NCBI GenBank assembly: GCA_905209745.1
Contig: CAJLUG010000016.1
Span: 1 to 11,256 of the forward strand
Length of the DNA stretch: 11,256 nt
Origin: an uncultured Mycoplasma sp.
Lineage (GTDB): Bacteria > Bacillota_I > Bacilli_A > RF39 > UBA660
Reading direction: 5' to 3'
The translations under genes were made by a program, and so were the position numbers. The notes under the pieces are model-generated. The model was not told where the DNA came from. It did no database searches and was given only the letters and a program-made list of their open reading frames with translations. This document shows, one piece after another, positions 1-7,483 of this stretch. Every line of letters starts with the position of its first letter. Within the stretch, counting starts at the first letter, position 1.

Positions 1-37
1 TTATAACACAACGCACATAAATTTGCAAACATAACTT

Positions 38-1099
38 TTACTTTTTTCTATCATTCTCTCTAGCATCAAATCCAGCATAAATTTGATGAACAAAATCATC
101 CTGATAAGAAATACTATCTGGAACAGCCAAATGCATAGAATTATCAATTTCATATGGATAAGAAAGAAGCTTTACCTCTGGAAAATGATATTGAAGTCTA
201 AAGAAATTACGATAGTATTTATTAATAGAATTATTTAAAATACCCGTAAACTCTCCAAAACTAACTCTTTGATTTTGCATCTTAGCCATATTGCGAATAG
301 GATAATTTCCCTTTACTATCATTTCACGAACAGAAACTCGATGTAAAAAATCCAAAAACATAGTAAGTGCACAAACACTAGAAACCGAAACATCACGAAT
401 ATTTTCCTCTGGACTAGAGTCCACCACGTTCTTATTGGCCTGATACAAAATACGATTTAATTTCTTTTCAACCGCATTACTTTCTTCTTTTTTCTTACCA
501 TGAACAGCATAAACATAACACTCTTCTCCATCAAGACCAAAAGCAATATTAGGAAAATCTACTCTATCTTCTCCCGATACTATACTACTACGAAAAACAT
601 ATGGAGTCTCATTTCCCGAAGGATTCCATGTATCTACATAATATTCAAAATGGTATGGAACTTTTCCTATAAACTCTTTACTAATATGCTTTTTTTGATA
701 CTCATTAATACAATCCATATTATCTAAAAAAGCTTTTCTTTTATTTAAAAACTCCACTGGATTTCTAAAGTCCTCTTCTGTCGCATTAAACCATACATTT
801 AATAGACTTGCATCAATCATAGCTTCCGTATTTCCCCTAAAATAAACATAATCAATATCTTGTAACTTAGGATATCTTTCTAAAAAAGAAAGCATCGAAG
901 AAACATAAGAAACAAGTGCTTGATTAAATTCATCTTTATCTTTAATATCAATAACTGGAATATCTACTTCCTTATCTCCTATAAGCTCACTAGTAGAAAA
1001 AGAAGCATTAAAGAAAAAGCCATCGATAACAGCTCCTTTTCCACTAGAAACACTAGGTAATAAAACATGATAAAAACGGTCTAATATTTCATCTTTCAT
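38..1099 (-). CDS. Hypothetical protein, last gene of the ruvAB operon
   Basis: I do not recognise this 353-residue protein and propose no function. It looks soluble: no signal peptide and no hydrophobic run long enough to cross a membrane. It mixes acidic stretches (around residues 40-55) with aromatic-rich segments, and an F/Y/R-rich part near residues 285-315. No nucleotide-binding or metal-binding motif stands out. The start is the ATG at 1099, which has an AGGTGG-like ribosome binding site five bases upstream. The frame stays open to a GTG at 1108, but that codon lies inside the binding site. It begins 20 bases after the 193-aa gene upstream, in the same direction, with no terminator or clear promoter between, so it is probably co-transcribed with ruvA-ruvB. 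The stop is TAA at 38. A real gene is very likely; its role is unknown. Confidence 0.85.
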   Translation of the reverse strand: MKDEILDRFYHVLLPSVSSGKGAVIDGFFFNASFSTSELIGDKEVDIPVIDIKDKDEFNQALVSYVSSMLSFLERYPKLQDIDYVYFRGNTEAMIDASLLNVWFNATEEDFRNPVEFLNKRKAFLDNMDCINEYQKKHISKEFIGKVPYHFEYYVDTWNPSGNETPYVFRSSIVSGEDRVDFPNIAFGLDGEECYVYAVHGKKKEESNAVEKKLNRILYQANKNVVDSSPEENIRDVSVSSVCALTMFLDFLHRVSVREMIVKGNYPIRNMAKMQNQRVSFGEFTGILNNSINKYYRNFFRLQYHFPEVKLLSYPYEIDNSMHLAVPDSISYQDDFVHQIYAGFDARENDRKK

Positions 1100-1119
1100 A
1101 CGCCCCACCTAAACTATAT

Positions 1120-1701
1120 TTATACATTAAAAGTATGATCAAATTCACTCATCTTTTTCTGATCTAAAAACCTCTCCTGTTCCATTAATGTTTGTAAAGA
1201 CATATTCTTTAAATTAGAACTAATCATATTCATAGGACAACCATCCTCCAATGATAAAGAGACATAAGACATCAAATCATCATAAAGCATAAAATCATCT
1301 GTCTTACTCTGAATAGTAGAAAGAATATCTTTACTAAAAACAGAAAGATACTTGGAATAGACACCAACAGGAGCTACAAAAGAAAATTTAGCTAAAATAG
1401 ATAACTCCCCATCACTAAGTTCTGAAATTTGATCATAATAATGTTTATAATAACTAGCTCCCGCCAAAATAGTAGAAATTTTTTGATTTAAAAAATCATA
1501 ATACCCATAAGAAGAATAGAACTCATCGACATAATTAACAAAACCTAAAAAACGATTGTCCAACTCCTCAGGAAGCGTTGCTAAACTATCTAAATTTTGC
1601 TTTAAAATATCATCTGAAACCCAGATTTTATCAGGATGATCAATAATAAAATCTAAAACATCCTTTTTACATCTTACATTTTCAAAAGATAATCTTTTCA
1701 T
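1120..1701 (-). CDS. Hypothetical protein downstream of ruvB
   Basis: This is a 193-residue protein of unknown function. It is rich in Tyr, Phe, Ser, Leu and Asp, appears mostly helical, and has no signal peptide or clear membrane segment. The Y/F-dense stretch at residues 56-90 and the S/L-rich stretch at 100-130 look like packed helices of a soluble domain. No catalytic motif is visible. The ATG at 1701 is preceded by only a weak GGTG ribosome binding site. It starts 15 bases after the ruvB stop and ends 20 bases before the next gene, so it sits inside a four-gene run (ruvA, ruvB, this gene, the 353-aa gene). The tight spacing suggests co-expression with the branch-migration genes, but that does not show it acts in recombination. 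It may be specific to this lineage. Confidence 0.83.
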   Translation of the reverse strand: MKRLSFENVRCKKDVLDFIIDHPDKIWVSDDILKQNLDSLATLPEELDNRFLGFVNYVDEFYSSYGYYDFLNQKISTILAGASYYKHYYDQISELSDGELSILAKFSFVAPVGVYSKYLSVFSKDILSTIQSKTDDFMLYDDLMSYVSLSLEDGCPMNMISSNLKNMSLQTLMEQERFLDQKKMSEFDHTFNV

Positions 1702-1716
1702 ACTACATCACCAAAC

Positions 1717-2715
1717 CTACTTCTTTTCTATCCCTAAAACTAAATAAGCTTTATCTGTTGCTATTCTACCACGACTAGTTCTTTTTAACAATCCTGTCTG
1801 CAACAAATATGGCTCATATACATCTTCAATGGTCGTAACCTCTTCTCCAATAGAACTACTAAGTGCTTCGATTCCAACTGGTCCCCCATTAAATCTTTCT
1901 ATAATAGCAAGTAATAATTCATGATCGGTTCGATCAAGTCCAAATTTATCTACTTGCAAACGATTTAATGCTTTTTCAGTAATATCAATATCCACTTCTC
2001 CATTACCTTCAACCAAAGCAAAGTCACGAACTCGCTTAAACAAACGATTCGCAATTCTTGGAGTACCCCTACTCCTTTTTGCAAGTTCTAAAGCCGCCTC
2101 ATCCGTAATTGGAACATCTAATACTCTAGCTGTTCTCTTAATAATATCACGAAGCTCCTCTACTGTATAAAATTGTAACTTCGAAGTAATACCAAAACGA
2201 TCTCTTAAAGGAGCCGATAAATCCCCTGCTCTAGTCGTTGCTCCTACAAGCGTAAAAGGTGGTAAATCAATTTTAATATTACGACTATTTCCTTCACTAC
2301 CAACAATAATATCTAACGAAAAATCTTCCATCGCTGGATATAAAATCTCTTCAATATATCTAGGCATACGATGAATTTCATCAACAAAAAGTACATCCCC
2401 AGGCTCTAAAGAAGATAAAATAGCCGCCAAATCTCCACTCTTTTCAATACTAGGTCCACTTGCTGTTTTTATATTAGTACCCAATTCATGAGCAATAATA
2501 AAAGCAAGCGTTGTTTTACCTAATCCAGGAGGACCATATAATAACACATGATCCAAAGGTTCATTACGCATTTTAGCAGCCTCTACGAAAACACGTATAT
2601 TTTCTTTAACATCCTCTTGACCAATATATTCATCAATACTTTCAGGTCGAATCGTATTATCCATAACCTGATCATCATCTAAATGATAGTTTGTAACAAC
2701 ACTCTCATCATCCAT
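1717..2715 (-). CDS. ruvB: Holliday junction branch migration DNA helicase RuvB
   Basis: RuvB is the hexameric AAA+ ATPase that pumps DNA through the RuvA-bound Holliday junction during recombinational repair. The 332-residue length is normal for the family. Visible motifs are Walker A GPPGLGKT at residues 61-68, Walker B with VDEIHR at 111-116, sensor 1 in GATTRAG at 158-164, the arginine-finger segment PLRDRFG at 169-175, sensor 2 in GTPRIANR at 217-224, and a C-terminal winged-helix DNA-binding domain containing RTSRGRIAT at 312-320. A beta-hairpin region that contacts RuvA lies around 125-155. An AGGAGGG ribosome binding site sits six bases before the ATG and overlaps the ruvA stop codon, leaving an 11-base gap between the genes and suggesting coupled translation. 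All key catalytic residues are present. The identification is essentially certain. Confidence 0.98.
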   Translation of the reverse strand: MDDESVVTNYHLDDDQVMDNTIRPESIDEYIGQEDVKENIRVFVEAAKMRNEPLDHVLLYGPPGLGKTTLAFIIAHELGTNIKTASGPSIEKSGDLAAILSSLEPGDVLFVDEIHRMPRYIEEILYPAMEDFSLDIIVGSEGNSRNIKIDLPPFTLVGATTRAGDLSAPLRDRFGITSKLQFYTVEELRDIIKRTARVLDVPITDEAALELAKRSRGTPRIANRLFKRVRDFALVEGNGEVDIDITEKALNRLQVDKFGLDRTDHELLLAIIERFNGGPVGIEALSSSIGEEVTTIEDVYEPYLLQTGLLKRTSRGRIATDKAYLVLGIEKK

Positions 2716-2726
2716 GATAAACCCTC

Positions 2727-3290
2727 CTATCTAAGTAATAACTTCAATGCTTCCTTAATCTGATCTTCAATACTCAAAGTAGAATCTACTTCTTTAATAA
2801 CTTTTTGAATTTCTTTTTCTTTATATCCTAAAGCAAGTAGAGCTTCTCGTAATTCTTCTTGTACCTCAACCTCATCATCAGAAATACCAACACCAATAAA
2901 CTCTAACTTACCCTTCAAATCTAACACAATTTGTTTTGCTAGTTTATCTCCAATCTTAGGAAACTTCTTCAAGTATAAGATATTTTCTCTCTCAATAGCA
3001 TCCATAATTCCATAAGGAGACCCAACAGCTAAAATAGGTAAAGCCATACGACAACCAAGTCCCTTAACACTAATTAGTTTTAAAAACAATTCTTTTTCTT
3101 CCAAACTCTTAAAACCAAATAGACTCTCTTCATCTTCCTTTACTTGTTGATAAACATATATTTTATACTCATTATCCTCAATAAAAGCATAAGGATTAGG
3201 TACATAAATTAAATAACCAACACCATGATTATCTAATACAATCGCATTATTTTTAATTTCTACTACAATTCCTTTAATATAATCATACAT
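2727..3290 (-). CDS. ruvA: Holliday junction branch migration complex subunit RuvA
   Basis: RuvA binds the four-way Holliday junction as a tetramer and loads RuvB rings onto it. The 187-residue product has the expected order: N-terminal OB fold (about 1-62, opening with MYDYIKG), a domain with two helix-hairpin-helix motifs (about 72-82 and 107-120), an acidic linker near 136-147, and a C-terminal UBA-like domain that binds RuvB (about 145-187). The first hairpin reads KGLG. The second reads PKIG where the family usually has PGIG, a mild departure. The start is the ATG at 3290, with GGAG eight bases upstream and the family-typical N-terminus. The frame stays open to 3338, but that would add about 16 unusual residues and run into the promoter. 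It is the first gene of the ruvAB operon. Confidence 0.97.
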   Translation of the reverse strand: MYDYIKGIVVEIKNNAIVLDNHGVGYLIYVPNPYAFIEDNEYKIYVYQQVKEDEESLFGFKSLEEKELFLKLISVKGLGCRMALPILAVGSPYGIMDAIERENILYLKKFPKIGDKLAKQIVLDLKGKLEFIGVGISDDEVEVQEELREALLALGYKEKEIQKVIKEVDSTLSIEDQIKEALKLLLR

Positions 3291-3309
3291 AAGATCAACT
3301 CCATAGATA

Positions 3310-3338
3310 ATTATATAACAAAGCCAAAAATCGTGCAA
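3310..3338 (-). promoter_or_regulatory. Sigma-A promoter of the ruvA-ruvB operon
   Basis: On the minus strand a TTGCAC -35 box (3333-3338) and a TATAAT -10 box (3310-3315) are separated by exactly 17 bases. They lie about 20 bases before the ruvA ATG and just after the terminator of the upstream membrane-protein gene. This makes ruvAB and the two following genes a separate transcription unit from yebC. Confidence 0.8.
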
Positions 3339-3348
3339 TCGAACAAAG

Positions 3349-3371
3349 AAAAAACAACAAAGAATTGTTGT
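3349..3371 (-). terminator. Rho-independent terminator after the yebC-membrane protein unit
   Basis: A seven-base-pair stem (ACAACAA with TTGTTGT, tetraloop between) starts right behind the stop codon at 3372 and is followed on the minus strand by a run of Ts. The stem is AT-rich, so efficiency may be moderate, but the position between one gene's stop and the next gene's promoter fits a terminator. Confidence 0.7.
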
Positions 3372-3905
3372 CTACTTTCTAAACTTTCTTCTAATATAAT
3401 GATAAGCTTGAAAAAATCTTTCTCGAAGACTAGGAAGTAAAAAGGAAGATAAGAAAAGAATTAACCAAATACACTGAATAAAATTACCACTAATAAATGA
3501 ACGAATCGTATAAATACTAAGTGCTACCAATAATCCTAAAATAAGTAATACAACAAAAATATTAATCATATTACTAGTATCATTTGGTTGAAACTTACCC
3601 TTTCCTTTTCTTTCTAATAAAGAATCTGCTTTTTCTTTAAAACTTTCATATCGCATAAGAACTTCATCAAACGTTAAGTTCTGACTACATTTATATACTT
3701 CATCCCTCATAACAATACTACCATCTTCTAATAAAGAAACATCAATATTTTGAAAATCTTCAATTGGTAAAGATATATCAAAAGCATCTCCTAAAAGACG
3801 AATCACTTTATTACGACAAGAATTAGAAATAAATGTTGACTCATTGATATAAATTTTTAACTGTGTATTAATTTCTTTTAACTTTTGCTTAGATTCTTTT
3901 TCCAT
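3372..3905 (-). CDS. Hypothetical protein with two C-terminal membrane helices
   Basis: This 177-residue protein is of unknown function. Residues 1-105 are charged and appear cytoplasmic or soluble, with a helical lysine-rich start and a second charged helical stretch near 80-103. Two hydrophobic segments follow, at about 112-134 and 140-158, with a short turn between them. A strongly basic tail (RRKFRK at the end) fits both termini lying in the cytoplasm by the positive-inside rule. There is no signal peptide and no enzyme motif. An AGGAG ribosome binding site lies five bases before the ATG at 3905. The gene starts 12 bases after the yebC stop and is followed by a terminator, so it is probably the second gene of a yebC transcription unit. 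I cannot assign a family. Confidence 0.85.
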   Translation of the reverse strand: MEKESKQKLKEINTQLKIYINESTFISNSCRNKVIRLLGDAFDISLPIEDFQNIDVSLLEDGSIVMRDEVYKCSQNLTFDEVLMRYESFKEKADSLLERKGKGKFQPNDTSNMINIFVVLLILGLLVALSIYTIRSFISGNFIQCIWLILFLSSFLLPSLRERFFQAYHYIRRKFRK

Positions 3906-3917
3906 AATCTCTCCTAT

Positions 3918-4640
3918 TTACTCTTCTTTTAAATTATAATATACATCTTGTACATCATCTAAATCTTCTAGTGTCTCAACTAACCTATGTATTTTCTCTA
4001 CTCCTTCTTCATCTAAGGTAACTTCCATAGTTGGAACATAAGTAAGCTCACACTCTAAAAATTCTTTTACACCAGCTTCTTCTAAAGCTTTTTTTACATC
4101 ACTAAAAGTATCTGTATTCGTAGTAATTAAATAATGGTCCTCTACTTTTTCAAAGTCATCTGCTCCAGCATCAACTGCTACCATCATCATAGTCTCTTCA
4201 TCGTATTCTCCAGGAATTACAATAGATCCTTGACGATGAAACATATAACTAACAGAACCATCAGTTCCAAGGTTTCCCCCTGCTTTAGTAAAAGCACTAC
4301 GTACTTGAGAAGCTGTTCTATTACGATTATCTGTTAAACAATCAACCATGAAAGCAACTCCTCCATGACCATAACCTTCATATCTAACACTTTCGTAATT
4401 TTCTCCTTCTGTATTACCAGCTGCTTTTTCAATTGCTTTCATAATATTATCTTTAGGCATATTCTGAGCTTTAGCTTTATCTACTGCCAATCTAAGCGCT
4501 GCATTCTGATCCGGATCAGGACTACCACCCTTAGCCGCAACCATAATTTCTTTTGCTAATTTTTGAAACACTTTACCACGAGCTGCATCAATTAATCCTT
4601 TTTTACGATGAATTGTCGCCCATTTAGAATGTCCACTCAT
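3918..4640 (-). CDS. yebC: YebC/PmpR family protein
   Basis: This is a full-length (240 aa) YebC-family protein. The N-terminus MSGHSKWATIHRKK is the family signature, followed by RGKVFQKLAKEI (22-33), the AALRLAVDKAKAQNMPKDNI segment (47-66), YEGYGHGGVAF (88-98), NRNRTASQVRSAFTKAGGNLG (105-125) and VSYMF (129-133). The family was long annotated as a transcriptional regulator; later work on homologues points to a role on the ribosome at proline-rich stalls. The sequence cannot decide between these. It has its own promoter and a strong GGAGG site seven bases before the ATG. In many bacteria, including E. coli, yebC lies beside ruv genes, as here. ruvC is absent from the cluster, as is normal for Firmicutes. 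Confidence 0.96.
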   Translation of the reverse strand: MSGHSKWATIHRKKGLIDAARGKVFQKLAKEIMVAAKGGSPDPDQNAALRLAVDKAKAQNMPKDNIMKAIEKAAGNTEGENYESVRYEGYGHGGVAFMVDCLTDNRNRTASQVRSAFTKAGGNLGTDGSVSYMFHRQGSIVIPGEYDEETMMMVAVDAGADDFEKVEDHYLITTNTDTFSDVKKALEEAGVKEFLECELTYVPTMEVTLDEEGVEKIHRLVETLEDLDDVQDVYYNLKEE

Positions 4641-4664
4641 ATCATAACCTCCATTTCTTTTTAT

Positions 4665-4693
4665 ATAATATCATAATTAATATACTTTGTAAA
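4665..4693 (-). promoter_or_regulatory. Sigma-A promoter of yebC
   Basis: A minus-strand TTTACA (-35, 4688-4693) and TATTAT (-10, 4665-4670) are separated by 17 bases, about 25 bases before the yebC ATG. Its -35 box overlaps the likely -35 box of the divergent plus-strand gene. Confidence 0.7.
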
Positions 4694-4714
4694 TGAAAGA
4701 AAAGATGATAAAAT
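4687..4714 (+). promoter_or_regulatory. Possible promoter of the DUF192-like gene
   Basis: A plus-strand TTGTAA (4687-4692) and TAAAAT (4709-4714) are separated by 16 bases, about 21 bases before the ATG. The match is moderate. The location, in a short divergent gap that must hold the promoter of this gene, supports it. Confidence 0.4.
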
Positions 4715-4735
4715 AAAAGAGAAAGAAGGAATAGG

Positions 4736-5092
4736 ATGTATATAAGAGTAAATAAGAAAAAAATTAAAATTCATGACTTAGTAGGTGTTTGGAATCGTTT
4801 TAAAGGACTAAAATTTGTCTTAGAACCCATTGATTATGGCGTACGATTCCAACATAAAAAGTTTGTAACCACCAACTTCCTATGTCAAAAAATAGATATT
4901 GTCTTAACCGATAAAGAAGATAATATCTTATATATGTATGAAAAAATGAAAACCGAAAAATATATTTTCCCAAAAAGAAAAGTATATAACGTCTACTTTC
5001 TACCATTAAATACCGTAAAACATCTAAATCTAAATACCAAACTAAAAGTAACCCTAGAAAAAGAAGACAAAAAAAACGAGGCTAACCAATAG
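4736..5092 (+). CDS. Small DUF192-like protein
   Basis: This 118-residue soluble protein is the only plus-strand gene in the window. Its layout resembles the DUF192 family: RFKGLKF at residues 21-27 matches the family's R-x-x-GLMF element, TTNFLCQKIDIVLTDKEDNIL (45-65) matches the conserved strand pair around the usual N-x-x-x-x-LD-x-x-F-x-D-x-x-G-x-I pattern, and LPLNTV near 89-94 sits where the family has its LE-x-P-x-G turn. DUF192 has no firmly established function. Many members carry a signal peptide; this one starts with a lysine-rich stretch and has none, so it is probably cytoplasmic. The ATG at 4736 has AAGGA five bases upstream. Its TAG stop lies inside the shared terminator stem. 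The family call is from pattern memory and is moderate; the gene itself is well supported. Confidence 0.78.
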   Translation: MYIRVNKKKIKIHDLVGVWNRFKGLKFVLEPIDYGVRFQHKKFVTTNFLCQKIDIVLTDKEDNILYMYEKMKTEKYIFPKRKVYNVYFLPLNTVKHLNLNTKLKVTLEKEDKKNEANQ

Positions 5093-5103
5093 TCTCGTTT
5101 TAA
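5069..5103. terminator. Bidirectional terminator between pheT and the DUF192-like gene
   Basis: A stem of about ten base pairs (5075-5084 with 5090-5099, one G-U pair) has a five-base loop. On the minus strand it is followed by a run of eight Ts (5076 down to 5069, partly in the stem), making a strong end for the pheS-pheT transcript. On the plus strand it is followed by TTTTAAT, a weaker T-run, ending the DUF192-like gene. The plus-strand stop codon (5090-5092) forms part of the stem. Confidence 0.82.
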
Positions 5104-5110
5104 TATATCT

Positions 5111-7483
5111 TTATTTATCGCGTACTTCTGCAGAATGAACTTTCGTAACTTTTTCAATAATCTGATTAAATACTTGCATAACTTCTTCATCTGTAAGAGT
5201 TCGATCATTAGCCATAAACAATAAGTTATAAGCAATAGACTTCATTTTCTCTGGAACATGCTCTCCTTCATAAACATCGAATGGATAAATATCACGAAGT
5301 AATCTACCACCAGCTTTTTTAATCGTTGCTTCTACTTCACTAGAAGGTAATTCTCTAGGTACTACGAAAGCAACATCTTTAGAAATGGTTGGATATTTAG
5401 AAGCTTCTTTATATTTTAAAGGTTTTACTTTAACCATTAATTTTTGTAAAGATAACTCACATACATATACTTCATCCTTACATACTTTAGGATGAACACG
5501 TCCCAAAACACCAATAGGAGTACGATCTAGTAAAATACTACAAGAAATACCAGGATGTAAATCATCAATTTCACTCTTTACAAATTGATAACGATTTCTA
5601 AATCCTAAACTATCAAGTAACTCTTCAACAATTCCCTTCATTAAGTAAAAGTCTACTGGAATAGAACCCTTCCAAGAATTAGTTAAATAATTACCCTTCG
5701 CTAACATCGTAATCTTACTATCTTCTACATAGTCTTTATCATATGTTTTGGCAATTTCATAAATCAAAACATCATTAACACGACGAGCTTTATTATATTC
5801 ATACACTTGAAGTAAAGATGGTATCAACGTAGTACGAAGAATACTCTTATCAACACTCATCGGATTAGGAAGTGTAATTCTTTCTTTTTTCTCATAATCA
5901 AACTTACTAGCCATACTAGAAGATACTAATGTATAAGTCTTTACTTCGTTAAATCCTAAACTACGAAGTCTCTTAGATATTCTTTTACGATATTTAACAT
6001 CTCCTACATATTCTCCACGACGAATACCAACACTAGGTAAGGTAGAAACTAAATTTTGATATCCATAAAGTCTACCAATTTCTTCAGCAATATCATTAAC
6101 ATTAGGATCAACATCAAGTCTACGATTTGGTATTACGACCCTAAACTTATGATCAGATAATGTATAAGGAAAATCTAATCGATCAAGTTCATGCTTCATA
6201 TCATCTTCCGTAATATGAATTCCTAACATTTTATCTACTTCTTCAGGATAAAATTCCACGACTTTTTCTTCCTTTAACACATTATCATACATAACTGTAT
6301 CTGCAAGCACAGTAGCATTCGCATATTTTTCTAATAAATGACAAGCACGATCAATTGCCATCATCGTATATTCATAATTTAATCCTTTACCATAACGAAT
6401 ACTTGCTTCACTTCTAAGATCTAAATGTTCTGCTGTATAACGGATACTAACAGCGTCAAAAATAGCAGACTCAATTAAAATATTTTTCGTGTTTTCTGTA
6501 ACTTCTGTATTTTCTCCACCCATAACACCAGCAATACAAACAGGCTTTTTACCATCCGTAATTACAATATCACTACTACGTAATACACGATCTTTACCAT
6601 CAAGAGTAACAACTTCTTCTCCCTCTTTGGCATCTCTTACTAAAATATGGTCCCCTAACGTATCCTTATCAAAGAAATGTAGAGGTTGTCCAAACTCTAA
6701 CATAACATAATTAGAAATATCAACGACATTATTAATAGGTCTCATACCAGCCGCAATTAAACGTCTTTGAATAAATTCAGGGGACTCTCCTATTTTAACA
6801 TCCGTTACCATTTTAGCTAAATAATAAGGACATTTCTTAGTCTCTACATCTAAACTAAAATGATTCTTAACTGAGTCACTACTCTCTTTATGATGACAAT
6901 CAGGTAATGTTACTTTACGATTTAATATAGCCGCAATCTCATAAGCAAACCCAATATGATAATAACAATCATTATTACGATGTTTATGAATATCTAACTC
7001 ATATAAAGTAGATTCAAGTCCCATATAACAAATTGGATCTTTACCAATAGGCGCATCATCACTTAACTCTTCAATACCACGATTGTAATTTTCTTCTGTC
7101 TTCTCTTCTAAGCCTAACTCAAATAATGCACAGATCATTCCATTAGACTCTACTCCACGAATTTTACTTTTCTTAATTTCAAAGTCTCCAGGTAAAACAG
7201 CTCCAGGTAAAGCAACAATAACCTTAATACCTTCACGTACATTAGAAGCACCACAAACGATTTGTTGTAATTCTTCTCCTCCAACATCTACCTGACAAAC
7301 ATTTAAATGGTCACTATCAGGATGAGGAGTACAAGAGATAACTTTACCAATCACTAAATTGTCAATATGATTACTAATTACTTTTTCTACATTAATTCCA
7401 GCTTCTGTAATCTTAACAGCAAGTTCTTCTAAATCTTGATCACTAATATCAATGTAATCTTTGACCCATTCCAAACTAATCAC
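5111..7483 (-). CDS. pheT: Phenylalanine--tRNA ligase beta subunit
   Basis: PheT pairs with PheS as an (alpha-beta)2 enzyme that charges tRNA-Phe; the beta subunit binds the tRNA and edits mischarged tyrosine. From the chosen start the protein has 790 residues, normal for the family. Visible domains are the N-terminal helix region, an EMAP-like tRNA-binding OB domain (about 42-152, with HPDSDHLNVC and SNGMICAL), the B3/4 editing domain (about 205-385, with AGMRPINNVVDISNY and VMGG), the B5 domain (about 408-478), a catalytic-like core, and the C-terminal FDX-ACB anticodon-binding domain (about 695-788, starting KYPTISKD). The segment around 164-175 reads HKHRNND where many homologues have TPNRxD. 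I prefer the GTG at 7483: the AGGAG site is ten bases upstream, whereas the TTG at 7492 is only one base from it. The gene overlaps the pheS end by eight bases. Confidence 0.96.
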   Translation of the reverse strand: MISLEWVKDYIDISDQDLEELAVKITEAGINVEKVISNHIDNLVIGKVISCTPHPDSDHLNVCQVDVGGEELQQIVCGASNVREGIKVIVALPGAVLPGDFEIKKSKIRGVESNGMICALFELGLEEKTEENYNRGIEELSDDAPIGKDPICYMGLESTLYELDIHKHRNNDCYYHIGFAYEIAAILNRKVTLPDCHHKESSDSVKNHFSLDVETKKCPYYLAKMVTDVKIGESPEFIQRRLIAAGMRPINNVVDISNYVMLEFGQPLHFFDKDTLGDHILVRDAKEGEEVVTLDGKDRVLRSSDIVITDGKKPVCIAGVMGGENTEVTENTKNILIESAIFDAVSIRYTAEHLDLRSEASIRYGKGLNYEYTMMAIDRACHLLEKYANATVLADTVMYDNVLKEEKVVEFYPEEVDKMLGIHITEDDMKHELDRLDFPYTLSDHKFRVVIPNRRLDVDPNVNDIAEEIGRLYGYQNLVSTLPSVGIRRGEYVGDVKYRKRISKRLRSLGFNEVKTYTLVSSSMASKFDYEKKERITLPNPMSVDKSILRTTLIPSLLQVYEYNKARRVNDVLIYEIAKTYDKDYVEDSKITMLAKGNYLTNSWKGSIPVDFYLMKGIVEELLDSLGFRNRYQFVKSEIDDLHPGISCSILLDRTPIGVLGRVHPKVCKDEVYVCELSLQKLMVKVKPLKYKEASKYPTISKDVAFVVPRELPSSEVEATIKKAGGRLLRDIYPFDVYEGEHVPEKMKSIAYNLLFMANDRTLTDEEVMQVFNQIIEKVTKVHSAEVRDK

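Noticed and set aside
1..37. Possible start of another minus-strand gene: an ATG at 30-32 opens a frame that runs off the left edge.
   Set aside because: Only about ten codons are visible, there is no ribosome binding site ahead of it, and nothing in the sequence identifies it.
4800..5235. Two overlapping minus-strand open frames opposite the DUF192-like gene and the end of pheT.
   Set aside because: They cross the bidirectional terminator or lie antisense to a better-supported gene, and their hydrophobic, aromatic-rich content looks like antisense translation of AT-rich DNA.
6489..6710. Plus-strand open frame of 73 codons inside pheT.
   Set aside because: It is antisense to a well-supported conserved gene and has no ribosome binding site or recognisable protein features; similar frames inside yebC, frr and the 353-aa gene were dropped for the same reason.
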